36,958 nt of DNA, from assembly GCA_964587885.1 (NCBI GenBank), contig CAZPME010000019.1, positions 1-36,958 on the forward strand. The letters are read 5' to 3'. Below, one piece after another: positions 8,742 to 16,924 of this stretch. The notes beneath the pieces were generated by a model. The model worked only from the letters and a program-made list of their open reading frames with translations, ran no database searches and was not told where the DNA came from. Source of the DNA: UBA60 sp964587885. Its GTDB lineage: Archaea > Thermoplasmatota > Poseidoniia > Poseidoniales > Poseidoniaceae. Within the stretch, counting starts at the first letter, position 1; each line of letters opens with the position of its first letter. The translations under genes and the position numbers were made by a program.

Positions 8742-9299
8742 ATGATGCGTGGCAGTAAAGCGTTTTTTGCATTCACATTTGTCGCCTTAATTATTTCATC
8801 CAGTGCCGGATGCCTTTCACTAGTAACTTCGCGTGAAATGCTTGAATCTTTACGAACTCCGCCTATCTCGGATTCCAAGACACAACTATACAGTCTGAAT
8901 AATACATTCGCTGGTCTTTCACCTTCTCCATATTATGGTTCGCAAGAGATATTGATTAATGATACTGTGACAGAATTGCGAATATATTTCCGTGCTTCAA
9001 TGGCCTTTGCAGACCAAACTGAAAATTTGCCAGTCGAAAGTGTACGTTATGTCAACGCTCGGTTGCTTGAATCAGATGGTTCAATATTTTGGTCGGTAAA
9101 TGCGTCTAATACTACTAGACCACCAGAAATTCGCGAATTCCAGCCGTTCAATGCTGGTACTTGGACTCTCGAAGTTGATGCAAGAGGATATGGTGCTGAT
9201 TTAGTGATTCAGGAATTTTATGATGAATTCCTTGTTCAAGTAACAGTCGTTAGAGACTGTACCAAATTTCCAACTGAAGATGAATGTACCTTCGATTAA
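8742..9299 (+). CDS. Predicted lipoprotein of unknown function
   Basis: The first 24 residues are a lipoprotein-type signal peptide. After a short positive start (MMRGSKA), a hydrophobic stretch ends in SSAGC, so Cys24 would be the lipidated residue. The remaining 160 residues are beta-rich, with an alternating hydrophobic pattern and a phrase like NAGTWTLEVDARGYG typical of extracellular beta-sandwich domains. Two Cys close to the C-terminus (CTKFPTEDEC) could form a disulphide. A GGGGAG motif lies a few bases before the ATG. The stop codon overlaps the stop codon of the convergent nuclease gene (9296-9299). I do not recognise the family; a surface-exposed binding role is the safest reading. 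Confidence 0.7.
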   Translation: MMRGSKAFFAFTFVALIISSSAGCLSLVTSREMLESLRTPPISDSKTQLYSLNNTFAGLSPSPYYGSQEILINDTVTELRIYFRASMAFADQTENLPVESVRYVNARLLESDGSIFWSVNASNTTRPPEIREFQPFNAGTWTLEVDARGYGADLVIQEFYDEFLVQVTVVRDCTKFPTEDECTFD

Positions 9300-10531
9300 G
9301 CCAATGCCTCAGGGCAAGCATGTTTGCGGCTACAGTTTTGGCACTTACCCACACGCTCATGATTACGTTTTGCACCACCTTCAACCATCAAGCGCTGTAT
9401 TTCAATTAAGTTATTGTGCAGTTGATTCTTTGCATTTTTATCCCAATCTATTTGGAAGATTGAATCTTCACCATAGCGAAGAATTCCATAAGGGGGGGAA
9501 CGCCCAGTATTCATCTCAACTAAGTGCAGGTAGGCCAACAATTGCAAAGTGTGCGAAAGGTGAGGGTCGCGTGGGACTTTACCAGTTTTCTGCTCTAGAG
9601 GAATAAATTCACCATCAATAATCACTATTTGATCCGGCCGTCCGCGTAGACCGGTATTTGCATCTTCAAGCAACTCGGCGGTCTCCGCATCGTCTGAATA
9701 AATTAATTCAGAGTCCTCATCAAGTCCAGCTTCTTGGCGCGATAATTCTACATTGGTCTCAGCGATTAGCACTTTCTGTAATCGCCATGATGCAAACAAT
9801 GTCCACAACATCGCTACCATCAGTAAAATGTAACCTGCTTGCTCGCGATCTTCTGCCCGCCAAAGGGCTGCTCCATGTAGAGAACTGACCATTGCGGCGA
9901 AAAACATCGAGGTCTCAACTCTTCCTGCTTCTGACCAACCACCGACGAATTCAGAATTATCAAATAATGGCTTGAACAAACGCCTCTTTTCTTCGTCCAT
10001 TCCTCGCGCTACTGGCTGATCCATACCAAAATATCGACGCCATGGAATGATGGTGAAGATAATTCCCATGAATAGCCAAACCAGTCCAAGCATCACCAAG
10101 TATCTAGCAAACTCAAGGGGAGTGAAGAGGATGTCGATGCCAAAGAAACCTATTGCATCAATAGTGTATGCGATAATTATTCCAAACCACCATGACCAAA
10201 TTGTGGTTTCTCGCTTAGCGACAGTTTTGGCCTCGTTGTAATAATTCATCAATTTGTGAATTTCTTGGTGCTTACGTACCCCTTCTTCGACAGCATGCCC
10301 GACCCCCGTTACTCCTGAGCGTGAGAGATGCCACGATAATGGACAGTATGCATGTCGTTCAATGTCTGAAGCTGAGACGTGTAATGCCTCACCAGCGTTA
10401 TCACGCCAGATTCCATCATCACCTACGGCTGCCGAGAAACGTTCTTCCACATTTTCCTCTTGCTTTGAAGGAGAATCATTGGTTGCAGGGTTGGGCACAT
10501 GCCCCCCGTTATCACTGACTATGTTGAACAT
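9296..10531 (-). CDS. Cas4-like PD-(D/E)XK nuclease with inserted transmembrane segments
   Basis: The C-terminal half carries the motifs of the Cas4/DUF83 branch of the PD-(D/E)XK exonucleases: GRPD (Asp300), LEQK (Glu313, Lys315) and QLLAY (Gln330, Tyr334). The four cysteines expected for a 4Fe-4S cluster are Cys63 in HAYCPLSW and Cys397, Cys400 and Cys406 at the C-terminus. A His in an EEGVRKHQEIH helix (His88 or His92) matches the first metal ligand. Between this helix and the catalytic core there are about 190 extra residues with two clear membrane helices (about 114-134 and 141-162) and probably two more near 215-260. The protein therefore appears membrane-bound with the nuclease in the cytosol. 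There is no CRISPR array or other cas gene in the window, so a CRISPR role is unlikely. ATG at 10529-10531. Confidence 0.78.
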   Translation of the reverse strand: MFNIVSDNGGHVPNPATNDSPSKQEENVEERFSAAVGDDGIWRDNAGEALHVSASDIERHAYCPLSWHLSRSGVTGVGHAVEEGVRKHQEIHKLMNYYNEAKTVAKRETTIWSWWFGIIIAYTIDAIGFFGIDILFTPLEFARYLVMLGLVWLFMGIIFTIIPWRRYFGMDQPVARGMDEEKRRLFKPLFDNSEFVGGWSEAGRVETSMFFAAMVSSLHGAALWRAEDREQAGYILLMVAMLWTLFASWRLQKVLIAETNVELSRQEAGLDEDSELIYSDDAETAELLEDANTGLRGRPDQIVIIDGEFIPLEQKTGKVPRDPHLSHTLQLLAYLHLVEMNTGRSPPYGILRYGEDSIFQIDWDKNAKNQLHNNLIEIQRLMVEGGAKRNHERVGKCQNCSRKHACPEALA

Positions 10532-10638
10532 TGCCCCGTCAATTTCATACTTTCAGCAATATGAGGCTAATTTCGACTGTAGGTGTGGTGCGAAGCGGTT
10601 ATGAAGGGGGGGCGAGTGGAACGGCCGCTGAGGCATTG

Positions 10639-11250
10639 ATGATGAGTGAGACTGCAAGCCCCCTCGTATCGCTTGAGACCTATGAGACTCACGCAGTTAA
10701 CATTGGAACCCGGCAAAAGAGCGCCGACATGAAGCGTTTTATTGAAGGAGTTCGAGACGATGGACTGTATTTACTCGACCTCAATATTACCGATGAGCGA
10801 ATCCGAACCGTTGCTGAATTTATCTCCCGCTATGATATCAGCCGCGTGATGGTCGTTAGCGCCCGTCAATATGGTCAGCGTCCAGCACGCAAATTTGCCG
10901 AAGCAGTAGGAGCAATTTCCGCCGTCGGTCGTTTTATTCCAGGCAGTTTGACCAATCCCGCCCTCCCGACCTATGTTGAACCAGAGGTCATCATCGTTAC
11001 CGATCCAGCTGCCGACCAGCAACCACTCTCAGAAGCGGTCAACAATGGACTGCCGATAGTTGGTATCTGTGATGCTAACAATAATCTCCGCAATGTCGAT
11101 CTCGCATTGCCGGCCAATAACAAGGGACGCAAGTCGCTTGCTTTGATCTACTGGTTATTGGCTAGAGAAGTACTCAAACTGCGTGGCTCAATGGATGATG
11201 AGACTTGGGAAACCATGCAGAATCTTGAAGAGTGGGAATCCACTTTCTAA
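10639..11250 (+). CDS. rps2: 30S ribosomal protein S2 (archaeal uS2)
   Basis: A small-subunit ribosomal protein located at the head-body junction near the 16S 3' domain. The sequence matches archaeal uS2: GTRQKSADMKRFI and GLYLLDLNITDERI, then VVSARQYGQRPARKFAEA, GRFIPGSLTNP, PEVIIVTDP, LPIVGICDANN and NNKGRKSLALIYWLLAREVL. I start it at the ATG of 10639, with the adjacent ATG at 10642 equally possible. This gives about 203 residues, the normal length for the archaeal protein. A TGAGG motif (10629-10633) precedes it at a suitable distance. The open frame continues upstream to 10531, but that extension is unlike uS2. It is divergent from the Cas4-like nuclease, not in the usual archaeal ribosomal operon with enolase or RNA polymerase subunits. 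Confidence 0.94.
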   Translation: MMSETASPLVSLETYETHAVNIGTRQKSADMKRFIEGVRDDGLYLLDLNITDERIRTVAEFISRYDISRVMVVSARQYGQRPARKFAEAVGAISAVGRFIPGSLTNPALPTYVEPEVIIVTDPAADQQPLSEAVNNGLPIVGICDANNNLRNVDLALPANNKGRKSLALIYWLLAREVLKLRGSMDDETWETMQNLEEWESTF

Positions 11251-11286
11251 GTGAAGAAAAGGCTACCAGAATGGTTACTACGCAAA

Positions 11287-12291
11287 TTATTGCGAACTTC
11301 CATTAGTGAGGAATTTAGAAACCGATTCAGCAAATGCTTCTGGCCGGCGATCCCGCATCATAGTATTTCTCGCATCTCTTGCTTTTGGTAAACCCTTGGT
11401 AAAGGCAACTGCATGGCGCATTAGCCACTTGGGCTGTAATCCTGTGGTCTCTCCTGCAAGTTCGACATAGCGATTCCAGCACCATGAACGGGCAATGAAC
11501 TTTTGTTCAAGAGGAAGGGAATCCTCCCACAGGTCTATATTTTCTCTTTGCCAAGGTGGTGATTCCGTATTCCAGCCTAATCCAGCCTTTATTTCTGAGA
11601 ATACCATTGGGCGGCCAATTGCTCCTCTGCCTACCATTAGCCCGGCTGCGCCAGTAGCCTCAAGGCAACGAGCAGCACTGCCTGCATCGCAAATATCACC
11701 ATTAGCGATTACGGGAACATCTACACTTTCGATGACTTTACGGATGGTTTGCCAATCTGCAATACCGGCATATCCTTGACGCAGTGTGCGGCCATGTACG
11801 CAAAGTCGCATCACTCCCGCTTCGGCTAAGCGCTGGCAGATTTCGACCACATTATTTTCAGATTCCCCTGTGCCTAAGCGCAATTTGGCAGTAATCGGTT
11901 TATCGCTCGCTGCGATACAAGCTTCAACCATCTCAACTAGATCATCGGGCTGTCCCATCAAAGCCGCACCTGCACATACTTTTGCTACCTTTGGAGCAGG
12001 ACAGCCGAAGTTAAGGTCAATAATGTCGGCTCGGTCTTGCAGAAGTTCTACAGTTTTGACCATCTCATCCTTATCACCGCCGAAAATCTGTGGAATAAAT
12101 GGTTCTTCCCGAGCATCAGATTCGAGCCTTAACCACGAGTTTGTTACATCTCTTGATAGGCCAGCAGATGAGGTGAATTCGGTTATCGTCACATCTGCAT
12201 CACACTCTTTAGCAAGAAGGCGAAATGGAAGGTCGCTGACTCCACTCATCGGCGCCAAAAACAGTGGCACTGCACTTGGATTTACGGCCAT
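11287..12291 (-). CDS. dus: tRNA-dihydrouridine synthase (Dus family)
   Basis: A flavoenzyme that reduces specific uridines in tRNA to dihydrouridine with NAD(P)H. The TIM-barrel signatures are present: LAPMSGVSDLPFR (residues 12-24), the active-site region DLNFGCPAPKV (92-102, Cys97 the likely catalytic residue), AKLRLG, VHGRTLRQGYAG and the FMN phosphate-binding VPVIANGDI...GAAGLMVGRGAIGRP. A C-terminal helical domain follows. I use the ATG at 12289-12291, which begins one base after the stop codon of the upstream regulator gene and gives 334 residues. A longer frame would overlap that gene by 110 bases. The specific target position in tRNA cannot be told from sequence. Confidence 0.92.
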   Translation of the reverse strand: MAVNPSAVPLFLAPMSGVSDLPFRLLAKECDADVTITEFTSSAGLSRDVTNSWLRLESDAREEPFIPQIFGGDKDEMVKTVELLQDRADIIDLNFGCPAPKVAKVCAGAALMGQPDDLVEMVEACIAASDKPITAKLRLGTGESENNVVEICQRLAEAGVMRLCVHGRTLRQGYAGIADWQTIRKVIESVDVPVIANGDICDAGSAARCLEATGAAGLMVGRGAIGRPMVFSEIKAGLGWNTESPPWQRENIDLWEDSLPLEQKFIARSWCWNRYVELAGETTGLQPKWLMRHAVAFTKGLPKARDARNTMMRDRRPEAFAESVSKFLTNGSSQ

Positions 12292-12292
12292 T

Positions 12293-13453
12293 TCATCCCT
12301 CAGAAAAGGCCGCCTCAAGTTGCTCGGAAACCCTACGTAATCGCCGAAGTACGCGGTCGAGTTTTGCCATGCAAACTTCGGCGCAATCGGCTGCTGAATC
12401 ACCGATCATTCTGTAGCCCAATGGAAGTCTTCCACCAAGTAGATTTAGCAGTAACATTTGGTCGGTTGGAGGTACCTTGGAAAGGGTTTTCTCGACTATT
12501 TCGGGGGTCAATTTCTTCTTTTTCAGAGCTTTAATTAGAATTTCAGAGGCGCGTTCAGGTAATTGTCGCTTGAAACCACCCTTCAACAGCAGCCAATCTT
12601 CTCCACGCTTGAGAAATTGCGAATTCATCGCTTCCCACAGAATTGTCGCCATTCGGTCTGTACGTGGAACTCTTTCAACCAAGCCAGCGGCACGATAACG
12701 ATCAAGAATTCGTATCAATCGAGGCTTGGTTGCCTTGGTCATTTCAACAGCCTCATCAATCGAAAGTGGTGCTGACCGAGCCAATAATGTTTCAAACAGT
12801 TGTACTGAAACCGAATCAGCATGGATTGCTTTTCCGGGCCGATCACCAAGTAATCCTAATTCCGCCATCCAATTGGATAGTGGACTTACTTTGTCATTTT
12901 TCGGCAAGGGGGACGGTTCACGAACCCATAACCTAAGTGCAGGAGTATCGTCATTTGACGGCAACTCAATTGCCAATTTTGTTTGACCTTCAGGACGCAC
13001 CCACCAGTCTTGTAATGGAGCCATTTGGAGGCGCAATAACAATCTCGCTTCTTGTGAGAACAATTCAATTGCTGAAGTCAAAGAACCTCCACGCAGGAAA
13101 TGTCTTCGCCATCCATCACCTTCACTTCGGCTGCTGATAAGGCGGCATGCCGATAATCGAGAAAGGTGATGATGAAGACTAGCAGGTGCTAACCCCATTT
13201 CATCGCCGAGTTCATTTGCATCAACACCTTCTTTCGGGGCACCAATAAAGTGCTCACGCAATAGTCTAACTACCGGTTGTTGACTATCTCCAAAAGCGTG
13301 CTCCTCACCGCGTCGACGAATTAGACCAAAGGTAGCGACCAGCCAATCAATGAGTTGTGTCACATCTTTTTTACTGGTTGGAATGGGGTGTTCCTCTAGC
13401 CTTACTTGGAACATGTTACTTTGGCGGCGACGAGACACCATAAGCATGCTCAT
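12293..13453 (-). CDS. Predicted transcriptional regulator with two winged-helix domains
   Basis: No named family is recognised. Two DNA-binding-like regions can be seen. One is N-terminal (DANELGDEMGLAPASLHHHLSRL, about residues 80-102) and resembles ArsR/MarR-type helix-turn-helix. The second lies in the middle (SIDEAVEMTKATKPRLIRIL and the following RYRAAGLVERV). The remaining C-terminus is helical and Lys/Arg/Leu-rich, perhaps for dimerisation. Several starts are possible (ATG at 13453, 13447 or 13441); I use the first. The gene is directly upstream of the dihydrouridine synthase and probably co-transcribed with it. The adjacent gene upstream encodes another two-winged-helix protein. Confidence 0.65.
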   Translation of the reverse strand: MSMLMVSRRRQSNMFQVRLEEHPIPTSKKDVTQLIDWLVATFGLIRRRGEEHAFGDSQQPVVRLLREHFIGAPKEGVDANELGDEMGLAPASLHHHLSRLSACRLISSRSEGDGWRRHFLRGGSLTSAIELFSQEARLLLRLQMAPLQDWWVRPEGQTKLAIELPSNDDTPALRLWVREPSPLPKNDKVSPLSNWMAELGLLGDRPGKAIHADSVSVQLFETLLARSAPLSIDEAVEMTKATKPRLIRILDRYRAAGLVERVPRTDRMATILWEAMNSQFLKRGEDWLLLKGGFKRQLPERASEILIKALKKKKLTPEIVEKTLSKVPPTDQMLLLNLLGGRLPLGYRMIGDSAADCAEVCMAKLDRVLRRLRRVSEQLEAAFSEG

Positions 13454-13501
13454 GTCAAATGGCGAACATTTGATGATTCGCAAGTATTGAATGAAATCGG
13501 A

Positions 13502-14155
13502 CTATTCGTCCCATTGATAATCCAAACTAGGAGATTTCTTGTCAGTATCAGGCTTGAGGTGGTCAGCTAAGTCCAGTCGGTCGAGGCGCATTATTCCGCG
13601 ACGACGCAATACTTTGACAGCAGAATGAACAGTAGCCTTAGACCGCCCAATTTGACGAGAAAGTGATGCTTGAGAACGAGGCACACCCTGCTGACGAATA
13701 TGATCAACAATGGAGCGTTGCACTAAAGATAGGCCAACATCCAAACGACGAGCTGCGAGTTGCGGGTCGAGGTCTATGCCTGATAATATCTCGACTTTAC
13801 CACCTTCACCGGCAAAGTAACAGGTTCGACCATTTACTCGTACTACGGTAATCGCACTTTGCACTTGTAGAACATCAAGGTGATGTCTTAGCGAGCCATT
13901 CGCCGCTTCAAGGGCGCGTTGTAATTCACGATAACAAAGTCCAGGTTGCTCTTCCAATTTAGCAATAATCGAGACACGAAGTGGATGTTCATCACCATCT
14001 GAAACACGAGTTGAGATCGTGTTGTTGGAGGTAAACACACCGGTAACGCCACTGAATCCGCCGACAATTCCTGCCAATCCAGCAGCAAGCCAAGGACGTT
14101 GTCGAACCCATTGCTGAAGCAGTGCCATCAAATCCGTGTGGCTGACCAAGCACAT
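13502..14155 (-). CDS. Predicted membrane-associated winged-helix regulator
   Basis: The protein has an N-terminal stretch with a possible membrane helix (PWLAAGLAGIVGGFSGVTGVF, about residues 21-41). Two winged-helix regions follow. The first runs from PLRVSIIAKLEEQPGLCYREL through SLRHHLDVLQ to RVNGRTCYF. The second covers LVQRSIVDHIRQQGVPRSQA, then LSRQIGRSKATVHSAVKVLRRRGIM. Such tandem winged helices are frequent in Thermoplasmata-like archaea, but no specific target is known to me. The start is uncertain: ATG at 14155 or 14128, with the latter placing the start closer to the hydrophobic segment. It ends 48 bases upstream of the next regulator gene on the same strand. Confidence 0.62.
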   Translation of the reverse strand: MCLVSHTDLMALLQQWVRQRPWLAAGLAGIVGGFSGVTGVFTSNNTISTRVSDGDEHPLRVSIIAKLEEQPGLCYRELQRALEAANGSLRHHLDVLQVQSAITVVRVNGRTCYFAGEGGKVEILSGIDLDPQLAARRLDVGLSLVQRSIVDHIRQQGVPRSQASLSRQIGRSKATVHSAVKVLRRRGIMRLDRLDLADHLKPDTDKKSPSLDYQWDE

Positions 14156-14225
14156 GAAGGCATTGGTACTATGTTCATTCAATAATTAGCCTAAAAATCC
14201 AAATTGAGGCGAACTAATGGGCTGA

Positions 14226-14684
14226 TTATTCTTCACTAACAACAACGCCAGTGTGCATTTTCATGTGAGCAACTAGGGGCGAAAGAAGACGTCCGCACAG
14301 TAAACCATGCTCGGAAAGAATGTATTGGACTCTTATTGGAGGTCCTTCATCGACTTTACGAATTACTAATCCTTCACCGGTTAAGAGGGTGAGTTTGTCG
14401 GATAAGGTGCGACTAGAAATACCGCTGAGCAAGCCCTTTAATTCGTTGAATCTTTTTGGTCCAGTAATGTATAATGCCGCTAGGATTTCTATTGTCCACC
14501 GACTAGCGAAGACGTGTAAGGACTGTACTGCAGCAGACACTTCCCAAGCCTCATCATAGGGGTATTTTCCCGAATGCTTAGAAAGTAGGGCACGAATTTC
14601 GCCTCCTGTTGCAATGGTGGAATTGATATGAGTTTCAAGGGTCTTAATTTCATCACTTGAAATTTTCAATGGTGGGTCAGACAT
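14226..14684 (-). CDS. HxlR-family winged-helix transcriptional regulator
   Basis: The central 90 residues match the HxlR/DUF24 family: RWTIEILAALYITGPKRFNEL, then ISSRTLSDKLTLLTGEGLVIRKV and a wing with PPIRVQYILSEHG. HxlR proteins bind DNA as dimers and usually sense metabolites or oxidants. Here an additional N-terminal helical region of about 50 residues precedes the domain. I start it at the ATG of 14682-14684 because a GAGGT motif stands seven bases before it. A second ATG at 14723 would add 13 residues but has no such motif. It is the last gene before the fatty-acid oxidation enzyme on the same strand and could regulate it; this is inference. Confidence 0.8.
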   Translation of the reverse strand: MSDPPLKISSDEIKTLETHINSTIATGGEIRALLSKHSGKYPYDEAWEVSAAVQSLHVFASRWTIEILAALYITGPKRFNELKGLLSGISSRTLSDKLTLLTGEGLVIRKVDEGPPIRVQYILSEHGLLCGRLLSPLVAHMKMHTGVVVSEE

Positions 14685-14742
14685 ACAGGTTACCTCGAAC
14701 ACTCGGTGTGCCTTTTCATACATGGTTTAATCGGTAAACCAA

Positions 14743-16839
14743 TTACATGCCGGAAAACGAAGGTTTGCGTCCTTCAATCAGGGCCGAAAGTCCTTCTAAA
14801 GCATCGTCACTAGCAAAGATCTCTGCTAAGCAATCTAATTCACCTTGTAACCCATCAGACAATTCGGTATTTGCTGCCGTATCAATTAGTGAATTAGCCA
14901 TTTTCAGGGCAATAGGGGCGGTACGCGATAGGGCTTTGAGTTGTCGAGCAACATTACGGTCTTCGGTATCAAATCCTTCGGGACAACCCCCTTCAAGCAA
15001 AGTTTCTATCGTGCTATCACTGTAAAATTCAGCCGTAAATGTTGCCACTGAACTTTCCGGATTAGCAGGTGTCGCAGGATACTTATTTTCGGGTTTTCCT
15101 GCTTCGACGATACTGGAAATAGCGGCATCAACATCACCTGCATCGACTAAGTGAGTTACCAAACCGAGGTCTTTGGCGGTATTTGCATCCATGAAATTAC
15201 CCGCAAGTACTGCCCAACGAGCTGCCGGGATGCCACAGATACGGGCCGGTCGTTGGGTGCCGCCAAGACCAGGGTAAATTCCAATGCTCGTTTCTGGAAA
15301 GCGGAATTGAGTACGGTGGGTTCCGACCCGATAATCACAGGCTAAAGCTAATTCAAGACCGCCACCGAGGGCAAGGCCAGTTGTTAAGGCGATTGTGATT
15401 TTTGGCGATGATTCTAGCAGATTAAGGACACGATGTCCATTGGTGGTAAATTCGATTATGTCCGGAACAGCATCGGCGCGAATCTTATCGACAAAATATT
15501 TGACATCGGCACCAGCGACAAAGGCCTTACCAGCACCTTCCAAGGCGATAGTGGTGACATCATCACGGCGATTTACTTCTTCAAGAATATCACCGAGTTG
15601 GCTGACCAAGGTTTCGTTTAGAGCATTCATTGCCTCTGGGCGGTTTAAGGCGATGGTGGCGATGCCATTTTCGACTTTCATATCGACATAATTGAATTCA
15701 AATGGTTGACCGATTTCAGCTTGTTGTGGCAAGAAGTCGGGTAATTCAAAGCCCGCTAAGTCAGCATAATTTTGCGCCATTTGACTAGCATGATCGATGC
15801 CGATTCGGTTGGCCAATTCAAAAGGTCCGCGCGACCATCGTAGGCCCACCTTAGCCCCTCGGTCAACATCTTCTAGTGAGCAAATCTCTTCTTCGACAAT
15901 TTGGGCCGAAACTGCAAATACTTGTCCTAGTAATCGCTGTGAAATGATGGTGGCTACTTCTTCATCGATATCGGTTTCTTGACCGATTTCCCACATTGCA
16001 TTATTGGCGACCAAATCACGTAGCGATTTTGCACCCCGATAGCGGGCACAGTTTAGTTGCTCGCATAAGTAATCGGTTGAGTGAAGGGCAATTGGGGGGC
16101 CGGTTAAATTCATCAGAGCAAATGGCCCCATCCCGATGCCAAAGGAACGACAGGCTACTGCATCAATTTGCGCAGTCGTCGCAATCCCCTGTTCAAGTAG
16201 TAAGCATGCCTCATTTAGCCATGGTACAAAGAAGCGATTGACGACAAATCCGGGGCGGTCTTTGCATACGATTACAACTTTACCAGTCATTTTGCAATAG
16301 CGCTCGACCGCGGCAAGAGTTTCGGAGCTGGTTAATTTGCTTGGAATTATTTCAATTAGGCGATTTTTGGCTGGGTGGTAGAAGAAATGCAGTCCAACAA
16401 AGCGGTCTGCACGGCCAGTAGCTTTGGCTAATTCGTCGACTGAAAGACTGCTGGTATTGCTGGCCAAAATTGTGTGTTCATTACAGGCATCATCAAGGCT
16501 GCGGAAAACTTCGGTCTTGATATTGAAATCTTCGAAAACCGCTTCGATTACTAAGTCCGTATTAGGGTCGACATTTTCTACTCCGACCACACTGGTAATC
16601 CGACCTTTGATATCTTCAACTTGAGCAGGTGAGAAAATGCGCCTCTCGACCGCTTCGGCGAGAAAATCAGCAATAATTTGTTGACCGCGGTCGACCCATT
16701 GTTGCTCTCGGTCAACCATTTGCACGTCAAATAATTCTTGAGCGCTTTTTTGTGCGATACCTGAACCCATATTGCCGGCGCCGACAACCGCTACACTTGC
16801 AATAGGTCGCATATTTTTGGCGACCGACCATTGCTTCAT
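14743..16839 (-). CDS. Fused 3-hydroxyacyl-CoA dehydrogenase / enoyl-CoA hydratase
   Basis: A bifunctional beta-oxidation enzyme that hydrates trans-2-enoyl-CoA and oxidises the product with NAD. The N-terminal half is the dehydrogenase. It has the Rossmann motif GAGNMG (residues 20-25), then VIEAVFEDFNIK, the ASNTSSLSV and HFFYHPA (His) catalytic region, and two helical C-domains (about 190-365). The crotonase half begins near residue 375 (VENGIATIALNRPEAMNAL). It has the oxyanion region AGKAFVAGADVKYF, then GLALGGGLELALACD, and a Glu in FPETSIGIYPGLGGTQR. The domain order is dehydrogenase then hydratase, the reverse of bacterial FadB but common in archaea. ATG at 16837-16839; a TTG codon just before is less likely. 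It is divergent from the ABC operon. Confidence 0.92.
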   Translation of the reverse strand: MKQWSVAKNMRPIASVAVVGAGNMGSGIAQKSAQELFDVQMVDREQQWVDRGQQIIADFLAEAVERRIFSPAQVEDIKGRITSVVGVENVDPNTDLVIEAVFEDFNIKTEVFRSLDDACNEHTILASNTSSLSVDELAKATGRADRFVGLHFFYHPAKNRLIEIIPSKLTSSETLAAVERYCKMTGKVVIVCKDRPGFVVNRFFVPWLNEACLLLEQGIATTAQIDAVACRSFGIGMGPFALMNLTGPPIALHSTDYLCEQLNCARYRGAKSLRDLVANNAMWEIGQETDIDEEVATIISQRLLGQVFAVSAQIVEEEICSLEDVDRGAKVGLRWSRGPFELANRIGIDHASQMAQNYADLAGFELPDFLPQQAEIGQPFEFNYVDMKVENGIATIALNRPEAMNALNETLVSQLGDILEEVNRRDDVTTIALEGAGKAFVAGADVKYFVDKIRADAVPDIIEFTTNGHRVLNLLESSPKITIALTTGLALGGGLELALACDYRVGTHRTQFRFPETSIGIYPGLGGTQRPARICGIPAARWAVLAGNFMDANTAKDLGLVTHLVDAGDVDAAISSIVEAGKPENKYPATPANPESSVATFTAEFYSDSTIETLLEGGCPEGFDTEDRNVARQLKALSRTAPIALKMANSLIDTAANTELSDGLQGELDCLAEIFASDDALEGLSALIEGRKPSFSGM

Positions 16840-16889
16840 CAATCTGCCTTAGAACTTGTGTGCAATCAACGAAAATCGTGCATGTTTGG

Positions 16890-16902
16890 AATAAATGTAA
16901 AT
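16890..16902 (+). promoter_or_regulatory. Candidate TATA box for the ABC operon
   Basis: An A/T-rich element, AATAAATGTAAATA with its centre about 28 bases before the ATG at 16925, lies in the 85-base divergent region. That spacing would give a leaderless or nearly leaderless transcript, common in archaea. No Shine-Dalgarno motif is seen before this ATG, which fits. Confidence 0.45.
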
Positions 16903-16924
16903 ACCACCTTTTCACGCCCGAAAC

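Noticed and set aside
9296..10531. CRISPR-Cas locus, because of the Cas4-like nuclease
   Set aside because: No repeat-spacer array and no other cas genes occur in the window; the neighbours are ribosomal S2 and a lipoprotein.
11786..12340. Plus-strand open frame opposite the dihydrouridine synthase
   Set aside because: It mirrors the synthase codons, has no recognisable motif and overlaps the intact catalytic region.
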